Assembly (NCBI RefSeq): GCF_019583405.1
Contig: NZ_SZUU01000004.1
Coordinates: 248,001-312,000, forward strand
Length of the DNA stretch: 64,000 nt
Origin: Bacteroides fragilis
Lineage (GTDB): Bacteria; Bacteroidota; Bacteroidia; Bacteroidales; Bacteroidaceae
Direction: 5' to 3'
Shown: in pieces, positions 34,038 through 42,295 of the stretch
Position numbering within the stretch: the first letter of the stretch is position 1
Layout of the letters: each line of letters starts with the position of its first letter
The notes under the pieces: generated by a model
Database searches by the model: none
The model's input: the letters and a program-made list of their open reading frames with translations, nothing else
What the model was told of the DNA's origin: nothing
Program-made: the position numbers and the translations under genes

Positions 34038-36119
34038 ATGAATATGAATCATATAATCAAACTATTGCTCCTTTGTTTGTTCCTCGTCGCTTCCTGTAGT
34101 CAGGAAGAGATAAACGAAGTGCTGAAGAATCACGCGGAAATGGAGGAACAGGCAAACTCTATTGAAGAGTTATGTAAAAATATGAATAGGGATATTGTTG
34201 CCTTAAAGCTGATCATAGACTCGTCTGAATCCGGTGATTACATTACCGGATTCAACGAACTTGCGGATGGAAGCGGCTATACGATCAGTTTCTTTAAGAG
34301 TGGCACCATTGTCATCAAGAATGGTGAGAAAGGAGACGACGGTAAGAAAGGGGAGGACGGTAAAGATGGTCAGAATGGTCAGGACGGCACCGACGGCAAA
34401 GATGGTCAGGACGGTACTGATGGCAAAGACGGAGTTGACGGTCAGGACGGCCAGGATGGTCAGGATGGTACTGATGGCAAAGATGGTCAGGACGGTACCG
34501 ACGGCAAAGATGGTCAGGATGGTACCGATGGTAAAGACGGAGTTGATGGTACTGATGGCAAAGACGGTGCGGAAGGAGATAAGGGAAAAAATGGTGTAGC
34601 TCCCGTCATCACCATGAAAATGGATACGGACGGGCATCTGTACTGGGCTAACAAGGCTCCGGATGGAACTTCTTCTTTTCTTTTGGATAACAACGGGCAG
34701 AAAGTCAGAGCTTCGGGAGCCGATGGCATTGTTCCGGTCGTTGGAGTCAATGCGGCAGGATACTGGACGCTTGACTATGGGAGCGGTCCTGTTGAGTTGG
34801 AAGATGCTGCGGGTAATCCGATGAAAGCGAAAGGTGCATCCGGTGATTCTATGTTCCGGAAGGTGGTCAGTGAAGACGGTTATATTGTCTTTCATCTGAG
34901 TGATGGAAAAACTCTTAAAGTGCCGGAATGGCAAGGATCACAGGTTGGACTGGAGATTTCGGAAGTGGCATATTTTCATCGGAGTGAATCCCGTACCTTT
35001 GCATTTACTTGCAGTGGCGTGAATAAAGATATTGCTCCGGTATGTACGGCTCCACGCGGTTGGACAGTTACGGCAAGGTATACATCGGCCACCGATGGTG
35101 AAATAACAGTGATTGCCCCTGATAAAGGTACGGCTGATGGAGCATTGTCCGGCACTGCTGTCCTTGAACTGACAGCCAAGGACGGGAAGAAGTTGTCGGC
35201 AACATTGGGAGCCACTTTATTGCTTGAATTTAAAGTGCCCGATTCTGTCCGTTCGTTTGTATACGAACTTTATATCGAGGGAGTGAAAGTAGGAGAACTA
35301 TGTCATGAGTTTATTCCCGATTATTCATTTGGATCGGGTAAAAGTGCCTCGGTCTTTTATCCTTATAATGTTTATAATAAAGCGTTTGGCGAAGGAATAG
35401 TATTGGATAACGGAGGAAGAATAGACTATTTGACTACCGTTTATACGCCGGGTACCAATACAGAACCATTCACCTCTCTGTTTACAGAAGACGGAGTAAA
35501 TTTTATAACCGGTGATTATGTGGGTTATTTGGACAATCAGGTAAACGGACTTCGCCCTTATTTGGCTACTGATAATGAAGGCAACTCGTATCGGGTGATG
35601 AAAATCGGTACACAGTATTGGATGGCGGATAATTTGCGGACGATAACAAACAGTGTAGGAGCTATTTCTCCGGAGTGGAAAAAAGATGCTAATCCGCGAT
35701 ATGCTGTATATGGTTTCCCTGCCGGCATTACGCAGGATAGTCGGGCTATTCGCAATCAATATGGACTGCTGTACAATGCAGGTGTATTTTCCGGTGGTAC
35801 GTCCTTGGTCTCTAAAGGCTGGAAGATACCGAATCATTTGGGAGACTGGGATACATTGCGGGATTTCTTGGGTGGAGACCCTAAAGTGGCCGAGGCATTG
35901 AAGATTGCAGGGTTTGTCGGAAAACCCGGGGGGCGGCGTAATGCAGATGAACCTTTTGCTTTCCAGGAAAAAGATGAAGTTGGGTATTGGTGGTTTAACA
36001 GTGTTGATGGGAGTAATTGCTGGGCGCTTTCCGTCAATCCATCGGATGTGTCCGTACCGCAATGCACGGATACATATAGTCGTGGTTACGGGTTTAGCAT
36101 ACGTTTTATTCGTCAGTAA
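34038..36119 (+). CDS. Collagen-like FISUMP-domain lipoprotein, third paralogue
   Basis: A 693-residue lipoprotein. The start at 34038 was chosen because it opens the signal peptide (MNMNHIIKLLLLCLFLVASC, lipobox Cys 20) 10 bases after the previous stop. Coiled N-domain (residues ~22-70), Gly-X-Asp triplets at residues 96-186 (about 30 triplets, with GQD, GTD, GKD, GVD), beta-domains, and a FISUMP C-domain: DNEGNSYRVMKIGTQYWMADNL, YGLLYNAGVF, SKGWKIPNHLGDW, GYGFSIRFIRQ. It is the only intact paralogue downstream of the element; its expression may now depend on readthrough or on the element's outward promoter. Confidence 0.86.
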   Translation: MNMNHIIKLLLLCLFLVASCSQEEINEVLKNHAEMEEQANSIEELCKNMNRDIVALKLIIDSSESGDYITGFNELADGSGYTISFFKSGTIVIKNGEKGDDGKKGEDGKDGQNGQDGTDGKDGQDGTDGKDGVDGQDGQDGQDGTDGKDGQDGTDGKDGQDGTDGKDGVDGTDGKDGAEGDKGKNGVAPVITMKMDTDGHLYWANKAPDGTSSFLLDNNGQKVRASGADGIVPVVGVNAAGYWTLDYGSGPVELEDAAGNPMKAKGASGDSMFRKVVSEDGYIVFHLSDGKTLKVPEWQGSQVGLEISEVAYFHRSESRTFAFTCSGVNKDIAPVCTAPRGWTVTARYTSATDGEITVIAPDKGTADGALSGTAVLELTAKDGKKLSATLGATLLLEFKVPDSVRSFVYELYIEGVKVGELCHEFIPDYSFGSGKSASVFYPYNVYNKAFGEGIVLDNGGRIDYLTTVYTPGTNTEPFTSLFTEDGVNFITGDYVGYLDNQVNGLRPYLATDNEGNSYRVMKIGTQYWMADNLRTITNSVGAISPEWKKDANPRYAVYGFPAGITQDSRAIRNQYGLLYNAGVFSGGTSLVSKGWKIPNHLGDWDTLRDFLGGDPKVAEALKIAGFVGKPGGRRNADEPFAFQEKDEVGYWWFNSVDGSNCWALSVNPSDVSVPQCTDTYSRGYGFSIRFIRQ

Positions 36120-36161
36120 CACCTTATTGTCTACTCTAAAACTTTAAACTCTCTGTAGAAA

Positions 36162-36244
36162 AACATCCGGATGTTTTACGTCACAACATCCGGATGTTTT
36201 GTGTTAGAACATGGGGATGTTTTAACGCACAACATCCCCATGTT
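36162..36244. repeat. Four 14-bp palindromes at an exact 23-bp period
   Basis: AACATCCGGATGTT (36162), AACATCCGGATGTT (36185), AACATGGGGATGTT (36208) and AACATCCCCATGTT (36231), each followed by TT and separated by 9-base spacers that differ (TTACGTCAC, TTGTGTTAG, TTAACGCAC). Units 1 and 2 are self-palindromes; units 3 and 4 are complementary to each other. It lies just after the collagen-like operon. Bases 36245-36502 are AT-rich with no other feature seen. Confidence 0.85.
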
Positions 36245-36502
36245 TTATTGGCCCAATCTTAATTCAATCTTTCTGCTCTTTTCTTCTTTCCCTGATTTTT
36301 ATTGATGTTTCTTTGCTTTCTTCCTTGAAGGCTTATCGTAAAATTGGTATGTTTGTGCTGTTTATATTAAATTTGTATATATTCTGAAAGCGGATTTTAT
36401 AAGGAATAGTTCGAAATATAGGATTCTGAATGATAAATACGTACTTAAAGATGGGCTTTGCTTACAATTATTTTGTTTTAGGTGATTTTTTTCTTCAATT
36501 TG

Positions 36503-36533
36503 TTTGGAGTTTATAAAAAAGCACTTACCTTTG
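36503..36533 (+). promoter_or_regulatory. ilv operon promoter
   Basis: TTTG (36503-36506), a 19-base spacer and TACCTTTG (36526-36533) match the Bacteroides sigma-ABfr consensus exactly. Transcription would begin near 36540, about 23 bases before the leader peptide. Confidence 0.8.
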
Positions 36534-36562
36534 CAGCACATAAAGAAAGAAAAACAGAAGTT

Positions 36563-36637
36563 ATGAATAATCATACATCAATTAACCTGGCAGTCCTGCA
36601 TATTATTCGCGTCGTGGTGATTCCATCAAGAGCGTGA
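36563..36637 (+). CDS. Branched-chain amino-acid leader peptide (24 residues)
   Basis: An ATG-initiated 24-codon reading frame ending with TGA at 36635. Its core reads INLAVLHIIRVVVI: four Ile, four Val and two Leu in 14 codons, the very end products of the operon that follows. The stop codon overlaps the antiterminator strand, as required for ribosome-position-dependent attenuation. It is too short for ordinary gene finders. Function by analogy with the ilv leader peptides of enteric bacteria; the peptide itself is not expected to have another role. Confidence 0.85.
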   Translation: MNNHTSINLAVLHIIRVVVIPSRA

Positions 36638-36716
36638 GAAAGGTTATGTATGTATTCGTACAGATAGAAGATATGATTTAGAGCCTTTCTCACTACAGTG
36701 GGGAAGGCTCTTTACT
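36634..36716 (+). promoter_or_regulatory. ilv transcription attenuator
   Basis: The terminator stem GAGCCTT...AAGGCTC (36681-36710, extended through GU pairs around CACTACAGTG) is followed by TTTACTT. Its 5' arm contains CCTTTCTCAC (36684-36693), perfectly complementary over 10 bases to GTGAGAAAGG (36634-36643) at the leader-peptide stop. A ribosome stalled at the Ile/Val/Leu codons leaves GTGAGAAAGG free to pair and prevent the terminator; a ribosome at the stop covers it and lets the terminator form. Confidence 0.82.
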
Positions 36717-36732
36717 TAAAAGGAATATTGAA

Positions 36733-38535
36733 ATGAAAAAGCAGTTACGCAGTTCGTTCAGCACACAAGGCCGTCGCATGGCGGGTGCCCGGGCACTTTG
36801 GGCAGCCAACGGTATGAAAAAAGAGCAATTAGGCAAACCTATCATTGCCATCGTCAATTCGTTCACTCAGTTTGTTCCGGGACATGTACATCTACATGAA
36901 ATAGGCCAGCTGGTGAAAAAAGAAATTGAGAAGCTGGGATGCTTTGCTGCAGAGTTCAATACGATTGCCATTGATGATGGCATTGCTATGGGGCACGACG
37001 GAATGCTCTATTCGCTTCCTTCCCGGGATATCATTGCCGATAGTGTGGAATATATGGTGAATGCCCATAAAGCGGATGCCATGGTATGTATCAGCAATTG
37101 TGACAAAATCACTCCGGGAATGTTGATGGCGGCTATGAGGCTGAATATTCCTACTGTATTTGTATCCGGAGGCCCGATGGAAGCCGGTGAATTGGACGGG
37201 CAGCATTTGGACCTGATTGACGCGATGATTAAGTCGGCCGACGAAAGTGTGAGCGATGAAGAAGTTTCCAAAATTGAGAACCGGGCCTGCCCCACTTGCG
37301 GGTGCTGTTCGGGGATGTTTACTGCCAACTCGATGAACTGCCTCAACGAAGCGATTGGTCTGGCACTCCCCGGAAACGGAACGATTGTGGCGACTCATGC
37401 CAACCGTACCCAATTGTTCAAAGATGCTGCGAAACTGATTGTGGAAAATACCTATAAATATTATCGGGACGGTGATGAGAGTGTGCTTCCCCGGAGCATT
37501 GCTACCCGTGAAGCTTTCTTGAATGCCATGACACTGGATATTGCGATGGGGGGATCTACCAATACGGTACTCCATCTGCTGGCGGTAGCCCATGAAGCAG
37601 GAGCGGACTTTAAAATGGATGATATCGATATGCTGTCGCGCAAAAGCCCGTGCTTGTGTAAGGTGGCGCCGAACACTCAGAAGTATCACATTCAGGATGT
37701 GAATCGTGCCGGGGGTATTATGGGGATTATGGGACAACTTGCCAAAGCCGGATTGATAGATACATCCGTGGCCCGTATCGATGGGATGACATTGGGTGAA
37801 GCAATTGATAAATATGATATAACAAGCCCGAACGTATGTGAAGAGGCTATTAAGAAGTATAAGAGTGCGGCTGCCGGAAAGTTCAATCTGGTGCTCGGCT
37901 CTCAGGACGTCTATTACAAAGAACTGGATACGGATCGTGCCGAAGGGTGCATTCGCGATATGGAACATGCATATAGCAAAGACGGAGGACTGGCCGTACT
38001 GAAAGGAAATATAGCTCAGGATGGTTGTGTGGTGAAAACAGCCGGTGTGGACGAAAGTATCTGGAAGTTTACCGGTCCGGCAAAGGTCTTCGATTCACAG
38101 GAAGCCGCCTGCAATGGGATACTCGGAGGAAAAGTTGTCAGCGGAGATGTAGTCGTCATCACGCACGAGGGTCCGAAAGGAGGTCCCGGTATGCAGGAGA
38201 TGCTTTATCCCACCTCTTATATTAAATCGCGCCATTTAGGCAAGGAGTGTGCGCTGATTACCGACGGCCGTTTCAGTGGCGGTACATCGGGACTCAGCAT
38301 CGGTCATATCTCTCCCGAAGCGGCCGCCGGAGGTAATATCGGGAAGATCAAGGATGGTGATATCATCGAAATCAATATCCCCGAACGGACTATCAACGTG
38401 CGACTGACCGATGAAGAATTGGCAGCACGTCCGATGACTCCGGTCACTCGTGAACGCTATGTGCCTAAAAGTCTTAAAGCGTATGCCAGCATGGTAAGCT
38501 CTGCCGATAAAGGAGCGGTGAGACTGATTGATTAA
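36733..38535 (+). CDS. ilvD: Dihydroxy-acid dehydratase
   Basis: A 600-residue enzyme, normal length. It dehydrates 2,3-dihydroxy-3-methylbutanoate and -pentanoate to the 2-keto acids of valine and isoleucine synthesis. Fe-S cluster cysteines are visible in [11 protein letters not shown] and in [40 protein letters not shown] near the C-terminus is the family signature. First structural gene of the ilv operon, 17 bases after the attenuator T-tract. Confidence 0.97.
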   Translation: MKKQLRSSFSTQGRRMAGARALWAANGMKKEQLGKPIIAIVNSFTQFVPGHVHLHEIGQLVKKEIEKLGCFAAEFNTIAIDDGIAMGHDGMLYSLPSRDIIADSVEYMVNAHKADAMVCISNCDKITPGMLMAAMRLNIPTVFVSGGPMEAGELDGQHLDLIDAMIKSADESVSDEEVSKIENRACPTCGCCSGMFTANSMNCLNEAIGLALPGNGTIVATHANRTQLFKDAAKLIVENTYKYYRDGDESVLPRSIATREAFLNAMTLDIAMGGSTNTVLHLLAVAHEAGADFKMDDIDMLSRKSPCLCKVAPNTQKYHIQDVNRAGGIMGIMGQLAKAGLIDTSVARIDGMTLGEAIDKYDITSPNVCEEAIKKYKSAAAGKFNLVLGSQDVYYKELDTDRAEGCIRDMEHAYSKDGGLAVLKGNIAQDGCVVKTAGVDESIWKFTGPAKVFDSQEAACNGILGGKVVSGDVVVITHEGPKGGPGMQEMLYPTSYIKSRHLGKECALITDGRFSGGTSGLSIGHISPEAAAGGNIGKIKDGDIIEINIPERTINVRLTDEELAARPMTPVTRERYVPKSLKAYASMVSSADKGAVRLID

Positions 38536-38590
38536 CCACGGAGTTGTTTCAATCGTAAATTGTAAATCGTAAAATCGTAAATTTTAGTAC

Positions 38591-40288
38591 ATGAGTAAAG
38601 ATATAATTTCAGGCGGTGAAGCATTAATGCGTTCTTTGGAATATCATGGTGTAAAGACGATCTTTGGTTATCCCGGAGGTTCCATCATGCCGGTATTCGA
38701 TGCCTTATATGACCATAGGGAGACTTTGAATCACATTCTGGTTCGCCATGAACAGGGAGCGGCACATGCTGCTCAGGGGTTTGCCCGTGCTTCGGGTGAA
38801 GTAGGGGTTTGTCTGGTGACAAGTGGCCCCGGAGCTACTAATACCATTACCGGTATTGCGGATGCGATGATTGACAGTACACCGATTGTGGTGATTGCCG
38901 GACAGGTGGGAACGGCTTTTCTCGGTACGGATGCTTTTCAGGAAGTCGACCTGGTAGGTATTACACAACCGATCACAAAGTGGAGTTATCAGATTCGCCG
39001 TGCCGAAGATGTTCCGTGGGCAGTGGCCCGTGCTTTTTATATTGCCAAAAGCGGACGCCCGGGACCGGTAGTGCTTGACTTCGCGAAAAATGCTCAGGTG
39101 GAGAAGGCGGAATATTCTCCTACAAAGCTTGATTTTATACGCAGCTATGTGCCTGTACCCGAGACCGATCCGGAGGCTGTGAAAGTAGCTGCCGAATTAA
39201 TTAACGGTGCGGAACGGCCCTTGGTATTGGTAGGTCAGGGTGTGGAGTTGGGCAATGCCCAGCAGGAACTGCGTGCTTTTATCGAAAAAGCAGGCATGCC
39301 CGCCGGATGTACGCTGCTGGGACTGTCGGCCTTGCCGACTGAACACCCTCTGAATAAAGGTATGTTGGGAATGCATGGTAATCTCGGACCGAACATGAAC
39401 ACCAATAAATGTGATGTCTTGATCGCTGTCGGTATGCGTTTTGACGACCGTGTGACCGGCAATTTAGCCACCTATGCTAAACAGGCTAAAGTGATTCATT
39501 TTGATATTGATCCGGCTGAGGTGAATAAGAATGTACATGCGGATGTGGCAGTACTGGGTGACTGTAAAGAAACACTTGCCGCGGTAACGGCATTGCTTCA
39601 ACCCAGTGAGCATAAAGAGTGGCTGGATAGTTTCTTGCCTTATGAACAGGTGGAAGAAGAAAAGGTGATCCGTCCGGAATTGCACCCGATGGGCGATACG
39701 CTTTCAATGGGAGAAGTGGTGCGTGCAGTAAGCGATGCAACGAATCATGAAGCAGTATTGGTAACTGATGTAGGGCAGAACCAGATGATGTCTGCCCGAT
39801 ACTTTAAATACTCAAAGGATCGTAGCATTATTACCTCCGGAGGGCTCGGCACTATGGGATTCGGGCTTCCTGCCGCTATCGGTGCTACTTTTGGCCGACC
39901 GGACCGTACGGTTTGTGTATTTATGGGTGACGGTGGTTTGCAAATGAACATTCAGGAGCTGGGAACCATTATGGAACAGAAGGCACCGGTTAAAATCATC
40001 GTATTGAATAATAATTTTCTGGGAAATGTACGCCAATGGCAGGCAATGTTCTTTAACCGTAAATATTCGTTTACACCCATGTTGAATCCTGATTATATCA
40101 AGATTGCTTCTGCTTACGATATACCGGCCAAAAGGGTTTTCACCCGTGAAGAACTGGCTGATGCGATAGAGGAAATGATTGCGACAGAGGGTCCGTTCCT
40201 GTTGGAAGCCTGTGTGATTGAAGAGGGAAATGTATTGCCGATGACTCCTCCGGGAGGTTCGGTTAATCAGATGTTGTTGGAATGCTAA
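38591..40288 (+). CDS. ilvB: Acetolactate synthase large (catalytic) subunit
   Basis: A 565-residue thiamine-diphosphate enzyme that condenses pyruvate with pyruvate or 2-ketobutyrate, the committed step for valine/leucine/isoleucine. Signs: GYPGGSIMPVFDAL, the catalytic Glu in RHEQGAAHAAQGFARA, VCLVTSGPGATNTITGIADA, and the ThDP motif FMGDGGLQMNIQEL...NNNFLGNVRQWQ. The 55-base gap from ilvD contains a short AT-rich direct repeat (AATCGTAAA units). The regulatory subunit follows 13 bases downstream. Confidence 0.97.
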   Translation: MSKDIISGGEALMRSLEYHGVKTIFGYPGGSIMPVFDALYDHRETLNHILVRHEQGAAHAAQGFARASGEVGVCLVTSGPGATNTITGIADAMIDSTPIVVIAGQVGTAFLGTDAFQEVDLVGITQPITKWSYQIRRAEDVPWAVARAFYIAKSGRPGPVVLDFAKNAQVEKAEYSPTKLDFIRSYVPVPETDPEAVKVAAELINGAERPLVLVGQGVELGNAQQELRAFIEKAGMPAGCTLLGLSALPTEHPLNKGMLGMHGNLGPNMNTNKCDVLIAVGMRFDDRVTGNLATYAKQAKVIHFDIDPAEVNKNVHADVAVLGDCKETLAAVTALLQPSEHKEWLDSFLPYEQVEEEKVIRPELHPMGDTLSMGEVVRAVSDATNHEAVLVTDVGQNQMMSARYFKYSKDRSIITSGGLGTMGFGLPAAIGATFGRPDRTVCVFMGDGGLQMNIQELGTIMEQKAPVKIIVLNNNFLGNVRQWQAMFFNRKYSFTPMLNPDYIKIASAYDIPAKRVFTREELADAIEEMIATEGPFLLEACVIEEGNVLPMTPPGGSVNQMLLEC

Positions 40289-40301
40289 TAATTTAGAGGT
40301 T

Positions 40302-40868
40302 ATGGATAAAACATTATATACGTTAATTGTTCATTCAGAGAACTTTGCCGGATTGTTGAATCAGGTTACGGCGGTATTTACCCGTCGACAGATTAATATA
40401 GAAAGTCTGAATGTTTCGGCTTCTTCCATCAAGGGGGTACATAAGTACACCATTACAGCCTGGACTGACAAGGATACGATTGAGAAGGTTGTCAAGCAGA
40501 TTGAGAAGAAAATAGACGTGCTTCAGGCGCATTATTTCACTGAAGATGAAATTTATTTCCATGAAATAGCACTTTACAAAGTGTCTATGCCGGAATTTCA
40601 GTCACAACCGGAGGCGTCGAAAGTGATCCGTCGTTATAACGCACGGATTGTAGAAGTAAATCCGGTATTTGCCATTGTCGAGAAAAATGGAATCAGTGAG
40701 GAAATTACTTCCCTCTACGAAGAATTGAGCGCATTGAACTGTGTGTTGCAGTTTGTACGTTCGGGGCGGGTGGCCATCACCACCAGTTGTTTTGAACGCG
40801 TGAACGAATTTCTGGCAGATCGTGAGACTAAATATAACTTAAGCAAAGGAGAGGAAAAAAGTAGATGA
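40302..40868 (+). CDS. ilvH: Acetolactate synthase small (regulatory) subunit
   Basis: A 188-residue protein with an N-terminal ACT domain (YTLIVHSENFAGLLNQVTAVFTRRQINIESLNVS) that binds valine for feedback control, and a second ACT-like C-terminal half. The length agrees with IlvH/IlvN of other bacteria. It overlaps the thioesterase gene by 4 bases. Naming as ilvH rather than ilvN is by convention only. Confidence 0.93.
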   Translation: MDKTLYTLIVHSENFAGLLNQVTAVFTRRQINIESLNVSASSIKGVHKYTITAWTDKDTIEKVVKQIEKKIDVLQAHYFTEDEIYFHEIALYKVSMPEFQSQPEASKVIRRYNARIVEVNPVFAIVEKNGISEEITSLYEELSALNCVLQFVRSGRVAITTSCFERVNEFLADRETKYNLSKGEEKSR

Positions 40869-41608
40869 GTGATACAAATAAGATAGGAAGTTATAAGTTT
40901 ATTGCGGAACCTTTTCATGTTGACTTCAAGGGGCGTTTGACAATGGGGGTGCTCGGTAATCATCTGTTAAATTGCGCCGGCTTTCATGCCAGTGAACGCG
41001 GCTTTGGAATTGCTACATTGAATGAGGACAATTATACCTGGGTACTGTCTCGTCTGGCCATCGATCTGGAAGAGATGCCTTATCAATATGAAGAGTTTAC
41101 CGTACAGACGTGGGTGGAGAATGTATACCGTCTTTTTACAGACCGTAATTTTGCTATTCTGAACAAAGATGGCAAGAAGATCGGGTATGCCCGTTCGGTA
41201 TGGGCGATGATTAATCTGAATACCCGTAAACCTGCCGATTTGCTGACATTGCATGGCGGCAGTATCGTGGATTATGTATGTGACGAACCTTGCCCCATTG
41301 AGAAACCTTCGCGCATCAAAGTGACAACAGACAAGCCTTCTGCTAAGTTGACCGCTAAGTATAGTGATATTGATATCAATGGCCATGTGAACAGTATTCG
41401 TTATATAGAGCATATCTTGGATTTATTCCCCATTCAATTATATATGAGGAAACAAATTCAGAGGTTTGAAATGGCCTATGTGGCAGAGAGTTATTACGGT
41501 GACGAACTTTCTTTCTTTGAAGAGGAAGTGAACGAAGATGAGTATCACGTAGAGATAAAGAAAAACGATTGTGAAGTGGTTTGCCGCGCAAAAGTGAAGT
41601 TTGTATAG
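40865..41608 (+). CDS. Acyl-ACP thioesterase
   Basis: A 247-residue double-hotdog thioesterase of the FatA/FatB type. The N-hotdog has LTMGVLGNHLLNCAGFHASERGFG and YTWVLSRLAIDLEEMP; the C-hotdog starts AKYSDIDINGHVNSIRYIEHILD, including the catalytic Asp/Asn-x-His motif. It releases fatty acids from acyl carrier protein. Its place inside the ilv operon (ATGA overlap with ilvH) is notable: Bacteroides lipids are rich in iso/anteiso acids made from branched-chain keto acids, so co-regulation could link the two pools (inference). Confidence 0.9.
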   Translation: MSDTNKIGSYKFIAEPFHVDFKGRLTMGVLGNHLLNCAGFHASERGFGIATLNEDNYTWVLSRLAIDLEEMPYQYEEFTVQTWVENVYRLFTDRNFAILNKDGKKIGYARSVWAMINLNTRKPADLLTLHGGSIVDYVCDEPCPIEKPSRIKVTTDKPSAKLTAKYSDIDINGHVNSIRYIEHILDLFPIQLYMRKQIQRFEMAYVAESYYGDELSFFEEEVNEDEYHVEIKKNDCEVVCRAKVKFV

Positions 41609-41624
41609 TTTAAAATATAATAGG

Positions 41625-42209
41625 ATGAAAAAAATAGTTTTTCTTTCACTGCTTTTTGTTTCTTGCCGGATAGGTGCCCAGCAGTTTCATTTGATTCCTA
41701 AAGTTGGTTTGAATTTGGCCAACACTACCGGAGAAGTGGATTCTAAAGTACGTCCCGGACTTAATGTGGGATTGGGTGGCGATGTGATGCTGACTGAACG
41801 GTTCGGAATAGAAGCAGGAGTGTACTACTCAATGCAGGGAAGTAAATATAACGGTAATGGGGTTTCTTATACGGACAAGTTGGATTATATAAACATCCCG
41901 GTATATGCGAAAGAATTCATATATAAAGGATTGTATTTATTCGGAGGTCCGCAGTTTAGTTTTAATGTGAACTCTGAGAATAAAGCATCTTCCGATCATG
42001 CGACCACAGTCATAGGTATGAACGTGATTCGTACGTTTGATTGTGGTGTGGGACTTGGTGCCGGATATCAGTTTGAGCGTGGCTTGCTGGTTTCTCTTAA
42101 CTATAATATCGGATTGATTAATGTAAACAAAGCGTGGGCAAGTAATTCTAATCCGAAAGCAAACAATAGTGTGGTGCAGCTTAATGTAGGCTGGCGGTTT
42201 GCACTATAA
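41625..42209 (+). CDS. Small outer-membrane beta-barrel protein in the ilv operon
   Basis: A 194-residue protein starting at ATG 41625, preceded by AGGA and opening a signal peptide (MKKIVFLSLLFVSCRIGAQQ). PorT/OmpX-like strand pattern: LIPKVGLNLANTTG, PGLNVGLGGDVMLTERFGIEAGVYYSMQG, GVGLGAGYQFERGLLVSLNYNIGL, and a terminal VVQLNVGWRFAL. Such barrels in Bacteroidetes have unknown roles. It sits 16 bases after the thioesterase and before ilvC, so it is cotranscribed with amino-acid synthesis genes, an odd pairing that may be incidental. Confidence 0.8.
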   Translation: MKKIVFLSLLFVSCRIGAQQFHLIPKVGLNLANTTGEVDSKVRPGLNVGLGGDVMLTERFGIEAGVYYSMQGSKYNGNGVSYTDKLDYINIPVYAKEFIYKGLYLFGGPQFSFNVNSENKASSDHATTVIGMNVIRTFDCGVGLGAGYQFERGLLVSLNYNIGLINVNKAWASNSNPKANNSVVQLNVGWRFAL

Positions 42210-42295
42210 TAAATAAAGAATATAAGTTTAATTATTAATAATCGGTTTTGCTTCCTGAACAAGATGAAGCAGGACTTTTAAAACAAAAAAGAAAA

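Noticed and set aside
36162..36244. Possible small CRISPR array
   Set aside because: Repeats are 14-bp palindromes and spacers only 9 bases; no cas genes are present. The Gly-X-Asp tracts were also considered and are coding.
36892..37968. 358-codon open frame on the minus strand in ilvD
   Set aside because: Shadow of a well-conserved enzyme gene; the translation has no recognisable domain and no promoter.
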